Shown here piece after piece: positions 1 to 12,619 of a DNA stretch of 64,000 nt (its first letter is position 1; the number at the start of each line of letters is the position of its first letter). Origin of the DNA: Chlorops oryzae (Eukaryota > Arthropoda > Insecta > Diptera > Chloropidae); contig CM035806.1 of NCBI GenBank assembly GCA_020466095.1, forward strand, positions 9,095,251 to 9,159,250, read 5' to 3'. The translations under genes were made by a program, and so were the position numbers. A model generated the notes under the pieces. The model was not told where the DNA came from and did no database searches. It was given only the letters and a program-made list of their open reading frames with translations.

Positions 1-160
1 TTATCTATCAATCTATCAACATATCAATCTATGAATACATCAATATATCAATATATGAATCTAACAATCTACCAATCTATCAATACATCAACTCATCATT
101 CTATCAATCCATCAATCTATCAATACTTATATTAATCCAATAATCCATCAATATACCATT
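1..160. repeat. Degenerate CAATCTAT-type simple repeat
   Basis: The window opens inside a run of imperfect units related to 'atcaatctatca', fading out near base 160. It carries no open frame and is probably the end of a longer array cut by the window edge. Confidence 0.8.
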
Positions 161-762
161 TGCATTAATGTAATTGTCAGTTTATGTATACAAACTACCC
201 GTCTCATGTATTAAGTCTTTAAAGAGCTTGAAAACATAATTTTGGAAATAGAACATTTACCTGATTTCGTTTAGAGCCCATTAAAAATTTATGTTTTACA
301 AGGGGCTAGATGTAAAATGAGGGGTAAATGTAATAATTATTTTTATCACAGTCAAGTTTTAATTTTATTTTCATTTATCTCAAAAGTCGCGGTATCTATA
401 TAGCTTGGGTACAGTGCGTCCCGAAAATAAAGCTGTCATCTGATGCCACATTGTCTCTTTTCGGTAAAAAAATAAACTAACGTAAGAAAGAGACATCTTT
501 TAATGCCCATTAGGCATCAGCCATCTCTTCTATCCCCTTTGTTTTTTTTAATACCAAACCCAATGGGGGTGATCAAGAAATATCATATTTCGATATTGGA
601 GTTTAAGTATCGATTTCCGATATTTCAAAATGAAAAATATCACACAGATTCCGTATCGATGTTGAAAAAATATCGATATTTTTCATTATCGATATTTTAA
701 TCCCAACCCTAGTGCTTATTCATCAATGACAGCTCAAGGTTAAATAAAAAAGACAAAAGAAA
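161..762. other. Noncoding stretch with ATATCGATATT-rich patch
   Basis: No coding frame is convincing here. Bases about 580-700 are dense in 'atatcgatatt' and 'gatatttc' words and end with 'taatcccaaccctag', which resembles a decayed inverted-repeat transposon end. I could not find its partner end or a target duplication. Confidence 0.4.
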
Positions 763-770
763 GTTCAAAT

Positions 771-949
771 CATATAGAACTATAGCTGCAACTTGGGCCA
801 AAAGCTATTACGTGGTACACCACACTTTCTATTACGTGGTTCACCACAACACTCGACTTATGGCGTGGTTCACCACAGTTGAACTTTTTCACCAAATCAT
901 GCCATAACGCGCCAAAATTTGGCCGAAGTTGCAGCTATAGTTCTATATG
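771..949. mobile_element. Small MITE, 24-bp inverted ends, 8-bp target duplication
   Basis: The two ends are perfect inverted copies reading catatagaactatagctg inward and run about 24 bp (771-794 and 926-949). They are flanked by the direct repeat gttcaaat at 763-770 and 950-957; the match continues to 11 bp if the terminal 'cat' is counted as flank. The 179-bp body holds three copies of a CGTGGT(T/A)CACCACA-type word. Eight-base duplications are typical of hAT and P superfamilies. There is no ORF, so it is a non-autonomous copy. Confidence 0.75.
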
Positions 950-960
950 GTTCAAATCAT

Positions 961-2200
961 TGGGTGGCAATTTAAATGGGAGTAGTCCTGATACTTTTGT
1001 GACTAGCCGGGGAGTAGTCACATATCCACAGAAAAAGAGACGAAAAAAAAACAACGCTGTCCTGAAGAGACCATAAGAGGATAGGTAGGCCCTCGTAAAT
1101 ATCCTTGAGGTTTCTTAATTTCACTCTGACTTTGCTGGTTTTTTCTACCAAAGGATAAAATTATAACAAATAAGAATTCTGCTAAATAAATAAAAAATGT
1201 AAATAAAAAATTTAAAAAAAAAATAAATAAATCAAAGAGGATCTTCTCAAGCATCACTTCAAAACTTTTGAAGCTGTTGCAGATGATGCAGCAGTTTTTC
1301 GGCAACTGTATGTGTATATCTTCTCTAGCGAAGATGATGTTGCGCAGAAACGACCAAGCAATGAAGAATCATTGAAAATAGATCTCAACGTTAATTTGCG
1401 ATGTACGATGGATTCTCTCGATTGCTGAGCAAATAAACGCTGTAAAAATTTGAACATTTAAATACGGAATAAAACGAATGCAGAATATGGACTTATGAAT
1501 TTGTTAAGTTAAGCCTTCGAGTTTCTTCGACACGATCGGCAAGATCCTTAATTTTAGTTTTCTTCTTTTTTTGCATCTTTACATTTTCAAACTCTCACTA
1601 TTCGGGTAATTAATCAAATTTTCCAGGCTGTGCAATAATTATGTTCCAATGAATGAGCGCGGCTACAATTTTATTAACATTGAAACAATGTCGTCGACAA
1701 TCCATCGTCCATACGGTGAAGTGATCTCATTTAAGGTTCGTTGGCATTTTTTTTTTTTTTGTTTTTTTTTGTCTTCGTATTTGTTTCGCGATGTTCGGCG
1801 AAATCGGTCGCATTGAAAACCTCCAAAAAAAAAAAATCGAAATTCCCATTCCAACTTAAGTGCTTTTAATTATCCAAAAGAATGGAAGCATTTCGCTTAG
1901 GAATCTCCCTCTCTCTCTCTCTCGATCGTCGACCGTCGATCTTCGATCATCGTCATACCTGTGCGCAGGTTGAAATTTTTATAAGAAAAATTTTGATCGA
2001 AAACAAGCGCACTGTTTCCTTGGAAAGAATTTTTTTCGATGGTAACAATCACTCATTTGGGATGAAGGAGAAAATAAAATTTCAAGAAAAAGAAAATAAC
2101 ATTCGATCGTTTTTTTTTTACTGCATTTTTTCTTATTTTTTTTTTTTCTCTTTGCTTTTTAAAGACATGCCTCATATACTGCGAGAAATTTTCCCAAACT
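961..2200. other. Noncoding stretch, nothing recognised
   Basis: Poly(A), poly(T) and short CT runs (for example 1909-1922) dominate. Short open frames on both strands look like chance frames through low-complexity sequence. I see no gene here. Confidence 0.5.
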
Positions 2201-2212
2201 GAAGTTAGCGCT

Positions 2213-2680
2213 TTTCAGTGAGTGCCACCGCACACTCTTAGCACAAAAAAAAGAAATGCTGATAAGAATGGCACCGAAACTGATCTGTGCGACTAAAAAG
2301 CTCACTCACTGCTCACTTACTTTGTAGCATGCCTCGCGTAGTGTAGCGATGCTGCGACGCAGTGTCGTCGCGTCAATTTTTCAGTTGAGCAGTAGCAAAT
2401 TTCATGCTTCACACAACACACTTCACATGGCGGTGGTGGTGGCGGCGGTGGCGACGGTTGCGGCGACGGTGGTATGGGGCATCATCAGTTCTAAGAAGAA
2501 CTTATCGCGTTTATGCATTTTGCTGTCGATGATGTTGCTGGCGACTTGTGTTGCTTCTGTCCTGTTACTGCCAATAGCCAGCGGTCAATTATGACTTATT
2601 CTCGCCGAAGTCATTCACATGGCCGTGGCCGAACTGAAGATGCAGTAAAAATATTTTACCATGAAAACTGAACTGTCTGG
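2213..2680 (+). other. Possible 5' exon ending at a GTAAGG donor
   Basis: The block is more GC-rich than its surroundings. It has an Inr-like 'ttcagtgag' near 2213 and ends at a good splice-donor match, tctgg|gtaagg, at 2680/2681. An 81-codon ORF inside it (2349-2594) has a hydrophobic C-terminal half, but its GCG/GTG-rich start looks like simple sequence and it stops before the donor. It may be a noncoding first exon with an upstream ORF. No gene is recognised. Confidence 0.25.
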
Positions 2681-2681
2681 G

Positions 2682-3476
2682 TAAGGCGCGCCATCGTGCC
2701 CACCACCGCCGCCGTTGCCATCGCCGTCGCCATCGTCAGTGCTTCTGCCATTAGAAAAACTGTAATTATTTTACAGCCCAAATGTCAGTGAAACATTTGC
2801 CTCATCTTATCGATATATTGTGACAGTCGAACTGTGAAATTTTTCTACCACAAGTCAAGCGGTTGAAATCGTTCTCAAAATTTATTACGCTCTTGCATGC
2901 GAGATGGCGCATAGTGGACCCAATTTTAACCAATAGGATAGGTCTTTGATTTATATTGATGGCAGTGCTTAATTAGTTCGTCGCTATAGTCAAATAGTTT
3001 GTATATCGATTTATGCAAAAGCTCATTCCTCATATCGCGCTTCTTCATATCGGCGATCTATGTGTCAAGACAGATCGATGCATATTGTATATGCAAAGTA
3101 GGTGAACTCGAATCCGGATATAACGACTTCAATTATAACAGCTACAAAAGGCACTGAAATATAATATCCTGCCCAATTGTTTTGTGCAAGTACGACTGGC
3201 AATGATGAAAATTTGACTTCGTTGAGCCGTCTTTCTAAATTATGACCAAAATAGAATGAATTTTCTTGCATAAATATCTTAAGCGATATATTGATTTTTA
3301 ACCCTTATAAGCCTGAATTTTTTTTTTTTAGCTAAAACAAGTTTTTCGTATAAATTGGTTAGTTCCTAAAGACACCTGTGGGGTATTAAGGGTTAATTAG
3401 CAAAGTAGGTATCGATCGATATTTATGAATGGTGCACCACTTTAATTAGGCCCCGCAAGAGTATCGTATTCCAATC
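2682..3476. other. Noncoding stretch
   Basis: This part includes GCC/CCG trinucleotide sequence at about 2700-2745 and AT-rich unique sequence beyond. I see no supported exon, RNA gene or transposon end. Confidence 0.5.
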
Positions 3477-3915
3477 GAAGTACATACTTTTTTAGCGAAA
3501 AAAAAAAAAAAAACAAACGCTGTCAGTCACATTCTGACATATTATTTTATCTGATTAAATTGCCTTTCGATTGACTCACCCGGCATACTATATCCTCTAT
3601 GTCAGATACGAATCCAGCCGTTACTCCAAGGAGGGAAACACCTAAAAAAAAACAAATAAAAAATAAAAATTGGAAAATAAATAAAAAAATAAATAAAAAT
3701 GTGTATCAAACAAATAGTTGATCTGTCGAATTTCATCCTCCCAGAAAGACAAAGTGTAAAAATAAAATAATACAAAAAAATTATCTCATTGCAGAAATCC
3801 ATTTTCCTTATGATCAATGTGTCAAAAATCAAATAATAATAAAAAAAAAATTGAAATCTCTTCAGATCCATAGTTTTCCCTCTTTCTCATGAGTCATGAC
3901 TCATGACATTCAAAG
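3477..3915 (+). repeat. Flank block duplicated at 36821-37197
   Basis: From 'gaagtacatac' onward this sequence matches 36821-37197 closely, including the unique words 'gtcagtcacattctgaca' and 'cggcatactatatcctc'. The similarity runs straight into the adjoining hAT-like element in both places. The pair therefore arose by copying a larger segment, not by two independent transpositions. Confidence 0.8.
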
Positions 3916-5461
3916 TAGAGTTGGAGAAATAATCGATAGCGCTATCGATGGTTTCAAACTATCGAGAACATCGATGGTTTTTGAAGACTATCGATAGTTT
4001 TGATTCATGGACATTTACTTAAGCATTGGGAAGGTGGTGCTGCCGGTGACAGATGGCTTTCTTCTTTTTGAAATGGACAGATTCCTAAAAATGTCTTTAT
4101 TTAGATAAGATGCGAGAGCCGCTCCAAAATTCATCTTTCGATTATCAAAATTATCGTTTGTCAAAATTATCGATAATCGAAAATATCGTTTCGAGAAACT
4201 ATTATCGGATATACCGATTTTTGAAAATATCGATCATTGAAAATATCGAGCATTAAAACTATCGAGTGTTGAATTTATCGATAATTTTGACTATCGAGTA
4301 AAGAAACTATCGATTATCGAACTATCGATTGTTTAATCTAACGATGATTGAGAAATCGATTATCGGACCCATCGATTATTGAAATAATCGATTAATGAAC
4401 CTATCGATTATTAAAACTATCGATTATGAAATCTATCGACTATCGATTATCAAACTATCGATAAATCCCCAGCTCTATCGAGCCAATAAATAAGACAAAC
4501 TTACACAAGTTCTTGCTTCTGTTTCGTAACGAGCTTCAACGAGATAACAAGGGACTTGTTTAGGCTCGGGCCGGGCTCAAAATTGTGAAATTCCGCCATT
4601 TTGAATAAAAACTGACGCCGGTCATATAAAACGGGAAACGAGTGTCAAGGAGGAATAGAAATTCTCAATGGCACTCTAATCGGACAAACTTTATAAAAGC
4701 CTGACGTCGGTCATTAAAACAAAGATTTAACATTCAAAAAGTTTAACCTGGCATATGTGGACCTTACTGTGTCCCAGCCATTAATTTAAAGTATAAACAA
4801 AAAAAAATTTTTTTTAAAAATTCTTGCTTCATCACGTCGTGAAAAAACTTCAGAAATTCTGCGAGTCTTAAGTGTCCCATTTTACAAACCAATTGAGAAT
4901 TATAGACATCATGCTAAAATTTTATTCTATGCACTGATGCCAGAACGAGGGGGTTATTCCGTTTTTTAGAGATTTTTTCGATTTTACCTTTAACCAAAAA
5001 TCACTTCAAATGCTTTCAAGGGATTTTCACTGATCACTTTCCTAAAGAAAACAGAAAAACGGGATAATTGTCAATATCCAAGGGAAAAGAGTCACCAAAA
5101 TACTGCCTCTAGCATCAGTTCTGGTTACAAAGTATGGAGAATTGATTAAGAAAGGTTTAAAAATTCGGCTTCTTGTAGATTACCACGTGACATTTAATGA
5201 GGAGGGCTACTTATGCACAGTATTTTATTAAATTATTATAGGACCACCATTATTAATTTTCTTAATTTAAAACTTTCAAATGGTGGATATTTAAATGCTA
5301 AACAGCTCAAATATGCTTAATTGAAATCACTTGCAATTTGTCAATGGAATTATTTTCAATTTTAAAATATGTATATCTTCCGATAGTACTATCGATACCA
5401 TCGATATTTCAGACTATCGAGACTCTCGATGGTCGCAACTATCGATAGTTCTTCAGCTCTA
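3916..5461 (+). mobile_element. hAT-like element, copy A, with ATCGAT subrepeats
   Basis: The ends are TAGAGTTGGAGAA (3916) and the inverse TTCTTCAGCTCTA (ending 5461). They match the ends of the better-preserved copy at 40466-42495. Bases about 4135-4470 form an array of roughly 17-19-bp units of the type 'actatcgattattgaa', giving many TATCGATA/TATCGATT words. The flanking octamers (attcaaag and tttcaata) agree only partly, so this copy is old or rearranged. An internal segment around 4503-4830 is bounded by repeated 'acaagttcttgcttc'/'aattcttgcttc' words and looks like a later insertion. There is no transposase ORF. Confidence 0.65.
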
Positions 5462-5469
5462 TTTCAATA

Positions 5470-8004
5470 TCGGATTCATCAGATTCCTATATTTGTTGCA
5501 TTATTTGCTCTTGAATGGTGGCTATTTTCTGCAACGCAAATTTTAATAAAAGAAGAATAATTGAAAAAAAAAAAAAAAAAAAAAATCTTTCGCCGTTGCA
5601 CACGGATGAACACAAATGCAGTATACCCTTGAAACGGAAGAGCGTGGCAGATATATACATACATGCATGTATAAGAAACATCAATAGCTATTAAGTAATG
5701 TTGTCATATTTTCAAAACCGAAAAACCATTTCTCTAACAGAAATTCACTAATAATCCACCATAAACCTAAACGAAAAAGCCAAAAGAGAACACAAGAAAA
5801 TCGAACATGGGCCGCGCAGATCTCTCGTATTTGCTTAATTTGATTAACCTTTCGGGCATGAGTCTTCAGTGCTTTAAATGACTTAAGTATAACAAGTGAT
5901 GTTCATCAAGCCAACAGGTTCGTATTATTTGACTAAAAACTAAGAAAAAAAAAATACGAAAACAGAAGAAACCTACAAACCAAAAAAATTCCCACAAGTC
6001 AGCTTTAAAATTGGTTTAACTAAGGGATTTCATAATACCAATCTACATACAGCCTAAACTCATACAGTTTTAATTGGTATACACAAAAAAAAAAATATTT
6101 AAAAAAAAATTTAAAAAAAAATTTAAAAAAAATAAAAAAAAAACAATTCGAAAAGGAAAACACTCAGCTTAAGTTGTTAAAAAAAAAAATCATTTTTGAG
6201 GAAATTTGTGTGATGGTATCGTGCAGCTATAATATCTGAACAAGTTACAATTTATCATTAGTACGGCTAGACGGGAGTTTACAGTGCTACAGTGTGCAGC
6301 TCAATGTTCACAGTGCTCAGTGCTACAGAATGAAAGAACTTCGAGATTAATTAACTCCTTGAGGGCCTCTCAAAGAGGAACGTTTAGAGTTCTTGCTGAT
6401 CGCGAACGAACAAACGATCCGAACGATCCGAACACATTGGATATGCGATGAGAAAATTTCTTCTATTTCTTATTTTTTTCAGTAATAATTGCTACTGGTT
6501 GACTGTGGATGAAATGATGTAACAAAATATTAAGCTGCAAGCTGATCTTTTGCTTCTGATGTGCATCATATGCATGTCGTCCCGCGTCTTAAGTTTAGGC
6601 AACATTTTTTTTTTTTTTTTTAACCCACTGTTAAACGTCGTTTGTTTGCTCTTCAAATCGTTTTAACACCATTCAAAATTATGTAAGACAACTAATAGGC
6701 TTAGTAATGAACATGTGAGTCTTTTTATTTTTTCATTTTTTTTTTTTTAATTGGAAATTTCAAGTTATTTAAGGATTTCAAAAAATCCATCACTTTTTCG
6801 AATCAATTCATTTTTCATAATATTTTAAGTCTTTCAAATTGTATCACATTTCAGTGCGCGGGGGATTTTGTTCTGTTTTTCTTTCTCTTGCTGTATGAAT
6901 AAATTAAGAATTATTTATGATTTTTTAATTAATATATGAAAACAAAAAAAAAAAAAACTATGATTTTTAATAAATATTCTAGACAATACGTTGGTTAAGT
7001 TATTACGTTATTAATCATTGGAATTTCCATTTATATATGAGAATGCGACAGCAAAATTTTACAAACGTCTCAATTTTGTCAACACGGGTAAAAAAGAGTT
7101 TCTCATAAATAGATAATTATTTTGGAATAGGAAATTATTTTGGCAATGAGAGGGTTAAAAAACCTTGGAATTTTAATGAAATATGAAGATTTTTAGTTTA
7201 ATTAAAATTAATAATAATGAATAAAATGAAATTAAAAAGAAAATTAAAATTAAAATTAAAAGGTACATTATTCAACCCTGATTCACTGATCAACTACTCA
7301 AACTACCGGGAAAAAAGTCTCTTTTCGAGAACATAAAAACTCTATTAACCTCTATTAAAAACAATCTGATGATTCAAAGACAAACAAATATGATTCTTAG
7401 ATTTTTTGTAATTACTAATTAGTCGATTTTTATGTCCCAGTGACCGTGAATGGATTAAAAAGGCTCAAAAAAATGTAAGTCCAATTAGCCAAATAAGAAT
7501 CAAAAAACATTAACAGCACCCTTCTATGCTGACATCGTTCTCTAAGGAGTCAAGCGTGCCAATATCACCTATACATTCTCCGAGTTAGGGCGTGGCAAGC
7601 CGCCAGAAAATAACCAGAGCGGAACGGTGAGGGGCGACAATTTAACATACAATATGTATAAGCGAAAACAGTACCCCATTGGTGCGATTATTTTTCTTGC
7701 CCAATGTGGTATCAAAGATGTATCGGGCCCTCCATCTATATATCTTACGATGAAGTCACTGACGACTGATGACTTTGTCCTGCCAGGGAGAATTTTTACC
7801 CGCTAAGTTCGGTCTGAATTCAGAGCAAAGTATGAGTAGATCGTGACAACGATCTTTCAACAACGATATTCATGTAAGGAATCAGACCTAAATACTTAAC
7901 CCGGAGACTTTCAAAGAAACACCAGAACCCCCAAACCCTCCCTGGCTGCGCGCCTGAATACACTTGAACAACAATAATGGCTTTAAAACCCAGCACAAAT
8001 ATCG
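5470..8004. other. Long noncoding AT-rich stretch
   Basis: Apart from A/T runs (5566-5584, 6070-6150, 6605-6622) and an ATTAAAATT patch at 7195-7262, nothing is recognisable. The 'cagtgctacagtgtgcagc' cluster at 6280-6330 is a short local repeat. No ORF here has coding character. Confidence 0.5.
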
Positions 8005-8233
8005 AACAGACCCCAGTACTAGAAATACTGCTAAAAATGGACGGATCAAGCTTATCCTTGGTTTTGTTCTTACTCACGCTTACGTCAAAAGAGAGATTAA
8101 GTTATTCGATAAGAAAACTATTGCAAACTATTGGAAGACAGACAGACAGGTGGACAGACGGACCTAGTTAAATCGAATTTCTTGGTGACGCTGATCATTA
8201 CCCCACACAGAGGCACAGAGTTTGTCTGATATA
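8005..8233 (-). mobile_element. Decayed DINE-1-like fragment
   Basis: The order of words matches the intact copies further on. It begins with 'gaccccagtactag', then 'ttgttcttactcacg', then a gacagacagacagg run, then 'aaatcgaatttcttggtgac', then 'gctgatcatt'. The terminal 'gtctgatata' remains near 8233. Divergence is clearly higher than in the copies at 29 and 31 kb, so it is an older insertion. Confidence 0.7.
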
Positions 8234-8297
8234 AAAAAAAAAATTGGTCCGAAGGAAACATCAGATATAGAGAGTCAGGCACTTGCAACCCTTATAT

Positions 8298-9303
8298 GCC
8301 ATTCAGACGAGCACCGAAATCCCGGGATTTCGGCTCTTGGATTTCGTGAAATCCATATCGAAATCCAAGCGTTCACACAACAATATCTCCATTGAGAGGA
8401 TTTGGTTTGATAGCCATTCATCTGTTTGTAGTGCTGCCAATTGTAGGGAAATTTCCTTAAACATTTTAAGGGATTTTTTTAAACAAAAAATGACTTGTAG
8501 GGACAAAAGTACAGATTTCTTAAAATCGGCAAATGTATAAATTTGGTTGTCATAAAATTAAAAAGACAAAATAAAAACTATGCCAAACTGTGTTTATGTG
8601 GAAAAGTTCGGTAGAAGCTATCGTTAAGCGTCGATAGTCTACAAATTTGAAAATTGAAATAGTATTTGTATAGGCTTTTTTGAACAAAAATTGAAAACTG
8701 TTTTATTTACCGCTGCAAGATAAGGCCTATTTATATTTTAAATGAAATCATTTGTACTTAAACCACAACAAAAAAACTTATTTTTTGAAAGAAACATTTT
8801 ATTTTGAAAAAAAAAAAAAAAAACAAACAAAATTTCAAATGACTTTAGTACGATTCGGAGTTCCAGACTACCCTGATTCTGATTCTCAAAAATATTAGCC
8901 TACCATATTCATGGCTACTCATATATTTTTGTATGCAAGAGGCATATGATTTTTTAAAAAATATAACGATATTTGTGGTAGGGAAAAACGTAAAGAATTG
9001 TTTTGATTTTTTTTTAGTTTGTAGGGAATTTTTCGTTTGCGTGTGGCAGCATTGCCTGTTTGTTTACTTTGGTTTTTCCAGAATTTGACAGTAGTGTTGC
9101 AGCATTTCTTCGATACATATCGAAAAACACAGAGTTGCATTCAGTTTGTTCCGGATTTCTCTCGGGATTTCGTTGAAATCCAATTTCTGAGCGAATTTCG
9201 TTTGACATTCATTTGTACGGGAAATACGCTGGATTTCGACTGGATATCGGCTGAAATCCTCAAAAGTGCCGAAATCCTGGGATTTCGATGCCGTCTGAAT
9301 GCC
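8298..9303. mobile_element. Inverted-repeat element rich in GAAATCC words
   Basis: The outer ends are imperfect inverted copies: gccattcagacgagcaccga at 8298 and, reversed, ggcattcagacggcatcgaa ending at 9303. Both continue into 'gaaatccc(a/g)ggatttcgg' palindromes. Further GGATTTCG words occur just inside both ends (8330-8370 and 9160-9290), the usual pattern of subterminal transposase-binding repeats. An inner pair (gtgctgccaattgtaggga near 8430 and gtagggaa...gtgtggcagcat near 9030) suggests a nested insertion. I could not fix a target duplication. There is no transposase ORF. Confidence 0.6.
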
Positions 9304-9426
9304 ATATTAGAGAAAAAATCTGGACCCATTGAAGATCCCGGAAACTATCGAAAGTGCTACCAAAAAAAAAAAAAAAAAAAAATTCTATAAGATTGCTTTT
9401 CACAGAAATTCCATGGGCGTTATAAG

Positions 9427-9903
9427 CAAGGACGTCAACCGGTTTTGAACCGGAAAACCTGCTTTTATCTGCTGATGAACCGAACCAATAACCGAACCGA
9501 AGTTTTTTACATAACCGAAAACCGAACCCCATTTTGTAAAGGTTCGGGGTTTCATTTTTGGCTGCAACCATGCACAGTGGTCGCTCCCATAGGCCAAAAA
9601 TATAAAAATCTAAGTCGATTTTCTTATGATATTAGTATCGATAGCATCTCTAATATGAGTAAGGTAACCACCACTAACATTTTAATATTCGAATATTAAC
9701 CCTAAATTGTAAAAAATTGCGTTGGGAACACATGTTAAAAAAAAAATTTTTCAGTTTGCGAAATTCCCGAACCGGTGAACCGAACCGAAACCCCGGTTCA
9801 AGAAGTAGCAAAACCGATTTTACGAACCAATCCAAAAAGTTCAAACACGGTTCGAACCGCCGAACCGAACCGGGCAAATTTTCCACCCGGTTCACGTCCC
9901 TGG
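9427..9903. mobile_element. hAT-like MITE with exact 8-bp duplication
   Basis: The left end is caaggacgtcaaccgg and the right end, reversed, is cagggacgtgaaccgg. They are flanked by the exact octamer gttataag at 9419-9426 and 9904-9911. CAGGGACGT ends with an 8-bp duplication are characteristic of hAT elements. The interior is packed with AACCGAACC and CGGTTC words in both orientations near the ends, typical of hAT subterminal repeats. It is 477 bp long with no transposase. Confidence 0.85.
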
Positions 9904-9911
9904 TTATAAGT

Positions 9912-10869
9912 TCCTTGATAGATAGTCCAGATCGTTGGAGTTTCTACAGAGGTATTATTGAAACAAAAATTTTAACCCATGCAAGTATTTTCACATTAAA
10001 AAAAAAAAAAATGTCCTCCCGGAAAAGGTTCAAAACGCTTTATGGAAAAAATGAACGCAGCATCTTTCAAAAGAGAACGCATCTCCAATATTCTTCTCTT
10101 ATCAATTTCAACTCTCTTTAGGTTACTATTTCTCTCTCTCTCTCTCTCGCTCTTTCTCTCGCTGGCTCTCACTTAGAAACTCATATGCGTGTGTGTGTGT
10201 GTGTGTGTGTGTGCGAGCGTTAACTTTAAGCCGAATATCGAAGTGGGACCGTCGTCTCTGTGTGTTAATAGTTCGACTTCTATCGATAGTTTATGGTCAA
10301 GATACTCTTCGAGCCATATTTTATTAATTAACGAGCCGAGCATTAATTAAAAATTGGGTGTGAGAAATTGTGGCGGCTTACAAAGCTTTAAAGCGTGAAA
10401 TCGAGATTAAAGCTTGCGATTGCGTTGATCGTGTGCTTTTGTGTCTGCGATGCTTGAAGCTATTCCTCTTTATTTCCCCCCTCTTTTGTTATTATTATTA
10501 TTATTATTTAATTGTGCGCAAAAATTCCACAGCGTCGCAGACATTGTGCAAGACCGAAACTAAAAACCGAGCCGCTCCAAGAACTATGGCCAAAGAATTT
10601 CTCCGACTTCTCATTTGAACTTGAAGAAATTTTTTGCAAAGTTTTTTTTATTATTAAAAAAAAAAATTTTTTTTTATATTTTTTATTTATTTATTTTTTT
10701 TTTTTATTGACACTTTACGGTATGAATATGAATGCGTTAAGAATGCGTTCGTATGTAAACATTTCTAAGTATATCGGTGTGACGTGCTAAACGAAACAGC
10801 AACAATAAAAACAAATAAACAGACATACTCGGACGCATAAACGCATACAAACATCGGCACAGCAAGCCG
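9912..10869. other. Noncoding stretch with CT, GT and TTA microsatellites
   Basis: A (CT)n run at 10131-10160 and a (GT)n run at 10190-10213 are followed by an AT-rich part with ATT repeats at 10491-10510 and A/T homopolymers near 10650-10705. No exon is supported. Confidence 0.55.
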
Positions 10870-11720
10870 TGCAGTAATTTCAACTAGTTTTGTACTAGTA
10901 TTTTACTAGTACAAAAGCCACCAGTACTAGTTCTTTCCCTGCAGGGAGCCTGTCGCCATATGGCCCCATGTCTATATTGACGTCAATATAGACAAGAGAA
11001 CAAGTTCCAACGTCAACAGTATTTATAGGCGGTGTCATTAGAGAAACTGTACTGTCAAGAGGTATAGTTCATCTTTATTGACCATGTCAACAACGTGTCT
11101 CCTTATAAAGCAAAAGAGTACTCCTTTTGTCTACATAATAGCTACCGACGTCAATAGATCGTCATTAGTTCCTTGGTCTACATGTAGACATGCAATGACA
11201 AATCAATGTTAAATGTCTATAGCGCAAAGCATTGCGACGGGTCAGTAGTACTGTTGACGCAGTCAGTAGAGAAAGAGTATAGATTCACTATTGACATTTC
11301 CTGCAGGGTTCATATACCCTCGCCCATATAAAATTCTGTAGAAAATCAGTATGACATCTGTACAGGAAAGCACTAGAGCAGTATGCACCAGAATTATTCT
11401 AGTGCTTTTATAGGCAATTGGTTAAATTTCCACCAGTTCAATACTAGTGCTAGGTACCAGAATCGTTGATTTTTTCCCCCTTTTTCTTTAAGTAAATCAC
11501 GGAAAAGACTTTTATGTTCAGGCACTATCAATTGATTTGTAGTTCAACTTTAATGAACACATATGATTATTCCAATATTATCACTTGTATACTTAAGTAT
11601 GGTGGAAGCTTATCAAAAAATTGCACTGGTTCTTCTAGGTCTGGTTAAAGTACTAGCTCTTTTCAGATAATTGTTCAACTGTTTTCTGCAGGGCCTCTTG
11701 TTGAGCCTAACGCAGACGCG
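10870..11720. repeat. Unresolved repeat-like block with ACTAGT and CCTGCAGGG words
   Basis: The left side is dense in 'tactagt' words (10885-10935). 'cctgcaggg' occurs at about 10938 and 11301, with a related 'ctgcagggcc' at about 11686. 'tctagtgctt' recurs at 11397-11405, and paired phrases 'gtcgccatatggcccc' (10951) and 'gtcgcatatggaccc' (11721) sit near the edges. This looks like nested transposon remnants, but I could not pair ends or find a target duplication. Confidence 0.4.
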
Positions 11721-12040
11721 GTCGCATATGGACCCACAATTTACTTAAGTAGAAAACGTTCTAAACACGCTGTCAACTTATGTCTCTACATTCCATTGCG
11801 ATATTTTTTACGCTTTGTTGCAGCGGCCGACACCTTGCCAATGTATTCGACCGTAACACACCGCGATGCATCTGTGTGTCGCTATGTGGCCGTGGCCGTG
11901 GTGGTATGAAAGTGCGTCGTATCTGTGTGCCTCGGACATTGGTGTGTCTTGGAGTTAACAAGAGCATAAACAATCAATGAGCCAAATATGTCATAAGCAC
12001 ATTTTGCCTGGCTTAATTGATAAACAACTTCTTTAAGCCA

Positions 12041-12082
<42 letters not shown>

Positions 12083-12619
12083 TCTCTTTCTAAGTGCCTC
12101 TTAAAGAGCCTTATGATGGAGAAAAAGAACACACATATTGCATATAGGAAATTAAGAGAGTGATCTTAAGTTAAACAATGAAATAAGAGCAATCCATAAG
12201 AGAATATGATCTTGAAGACATTTCGAAGAAATGCATGCTTTGACCAATTGGAAATTTCTTTTTTATTTATCGTCCCTCCTTAGTGGCAAATAAAAAGCGA
12301 TTAATTTGAGTTGTGGGCTAAGAAAATATATTTCGTGATATTTAGAAATATTATTAGTATGCCTCGGAATTTGAATATGTAAAAAGAGCAATAAAAAAAT
12401 GACTAAATTCAACAAATGCATAGCTTCTGACAAAAATATTCATTTTAATTAAATCTCCCTCCTTTAAATGGCAAAAAATTCAAAACATTCAATAACTATT
12501 GTGGGCAAAAAATATTCAAAATAATTCAAAAAATTAAAATGCAATTTAATTGCAAAAATCAATGCGAAAATAATTTTCAATAAAGAAATATATTTAACAG
12601 ATCATTAAAAATCTTTTTG
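11721..12619. other. Noncoding stretch
   Basis: It contains a (CT)n/(GC)n microsatellite at 12043-12085. Open frames on both strands at 11773-11980 overlap each other and show no family resemblance. Nothing else is recognised. Confidence 0.5.

Noticed and set aside
9260..9900. Overlapping frames through the AACCGAACC-rich region
   Set aside because: They run through the subterminal repeats of a hAT-like MITE and have no domain content.
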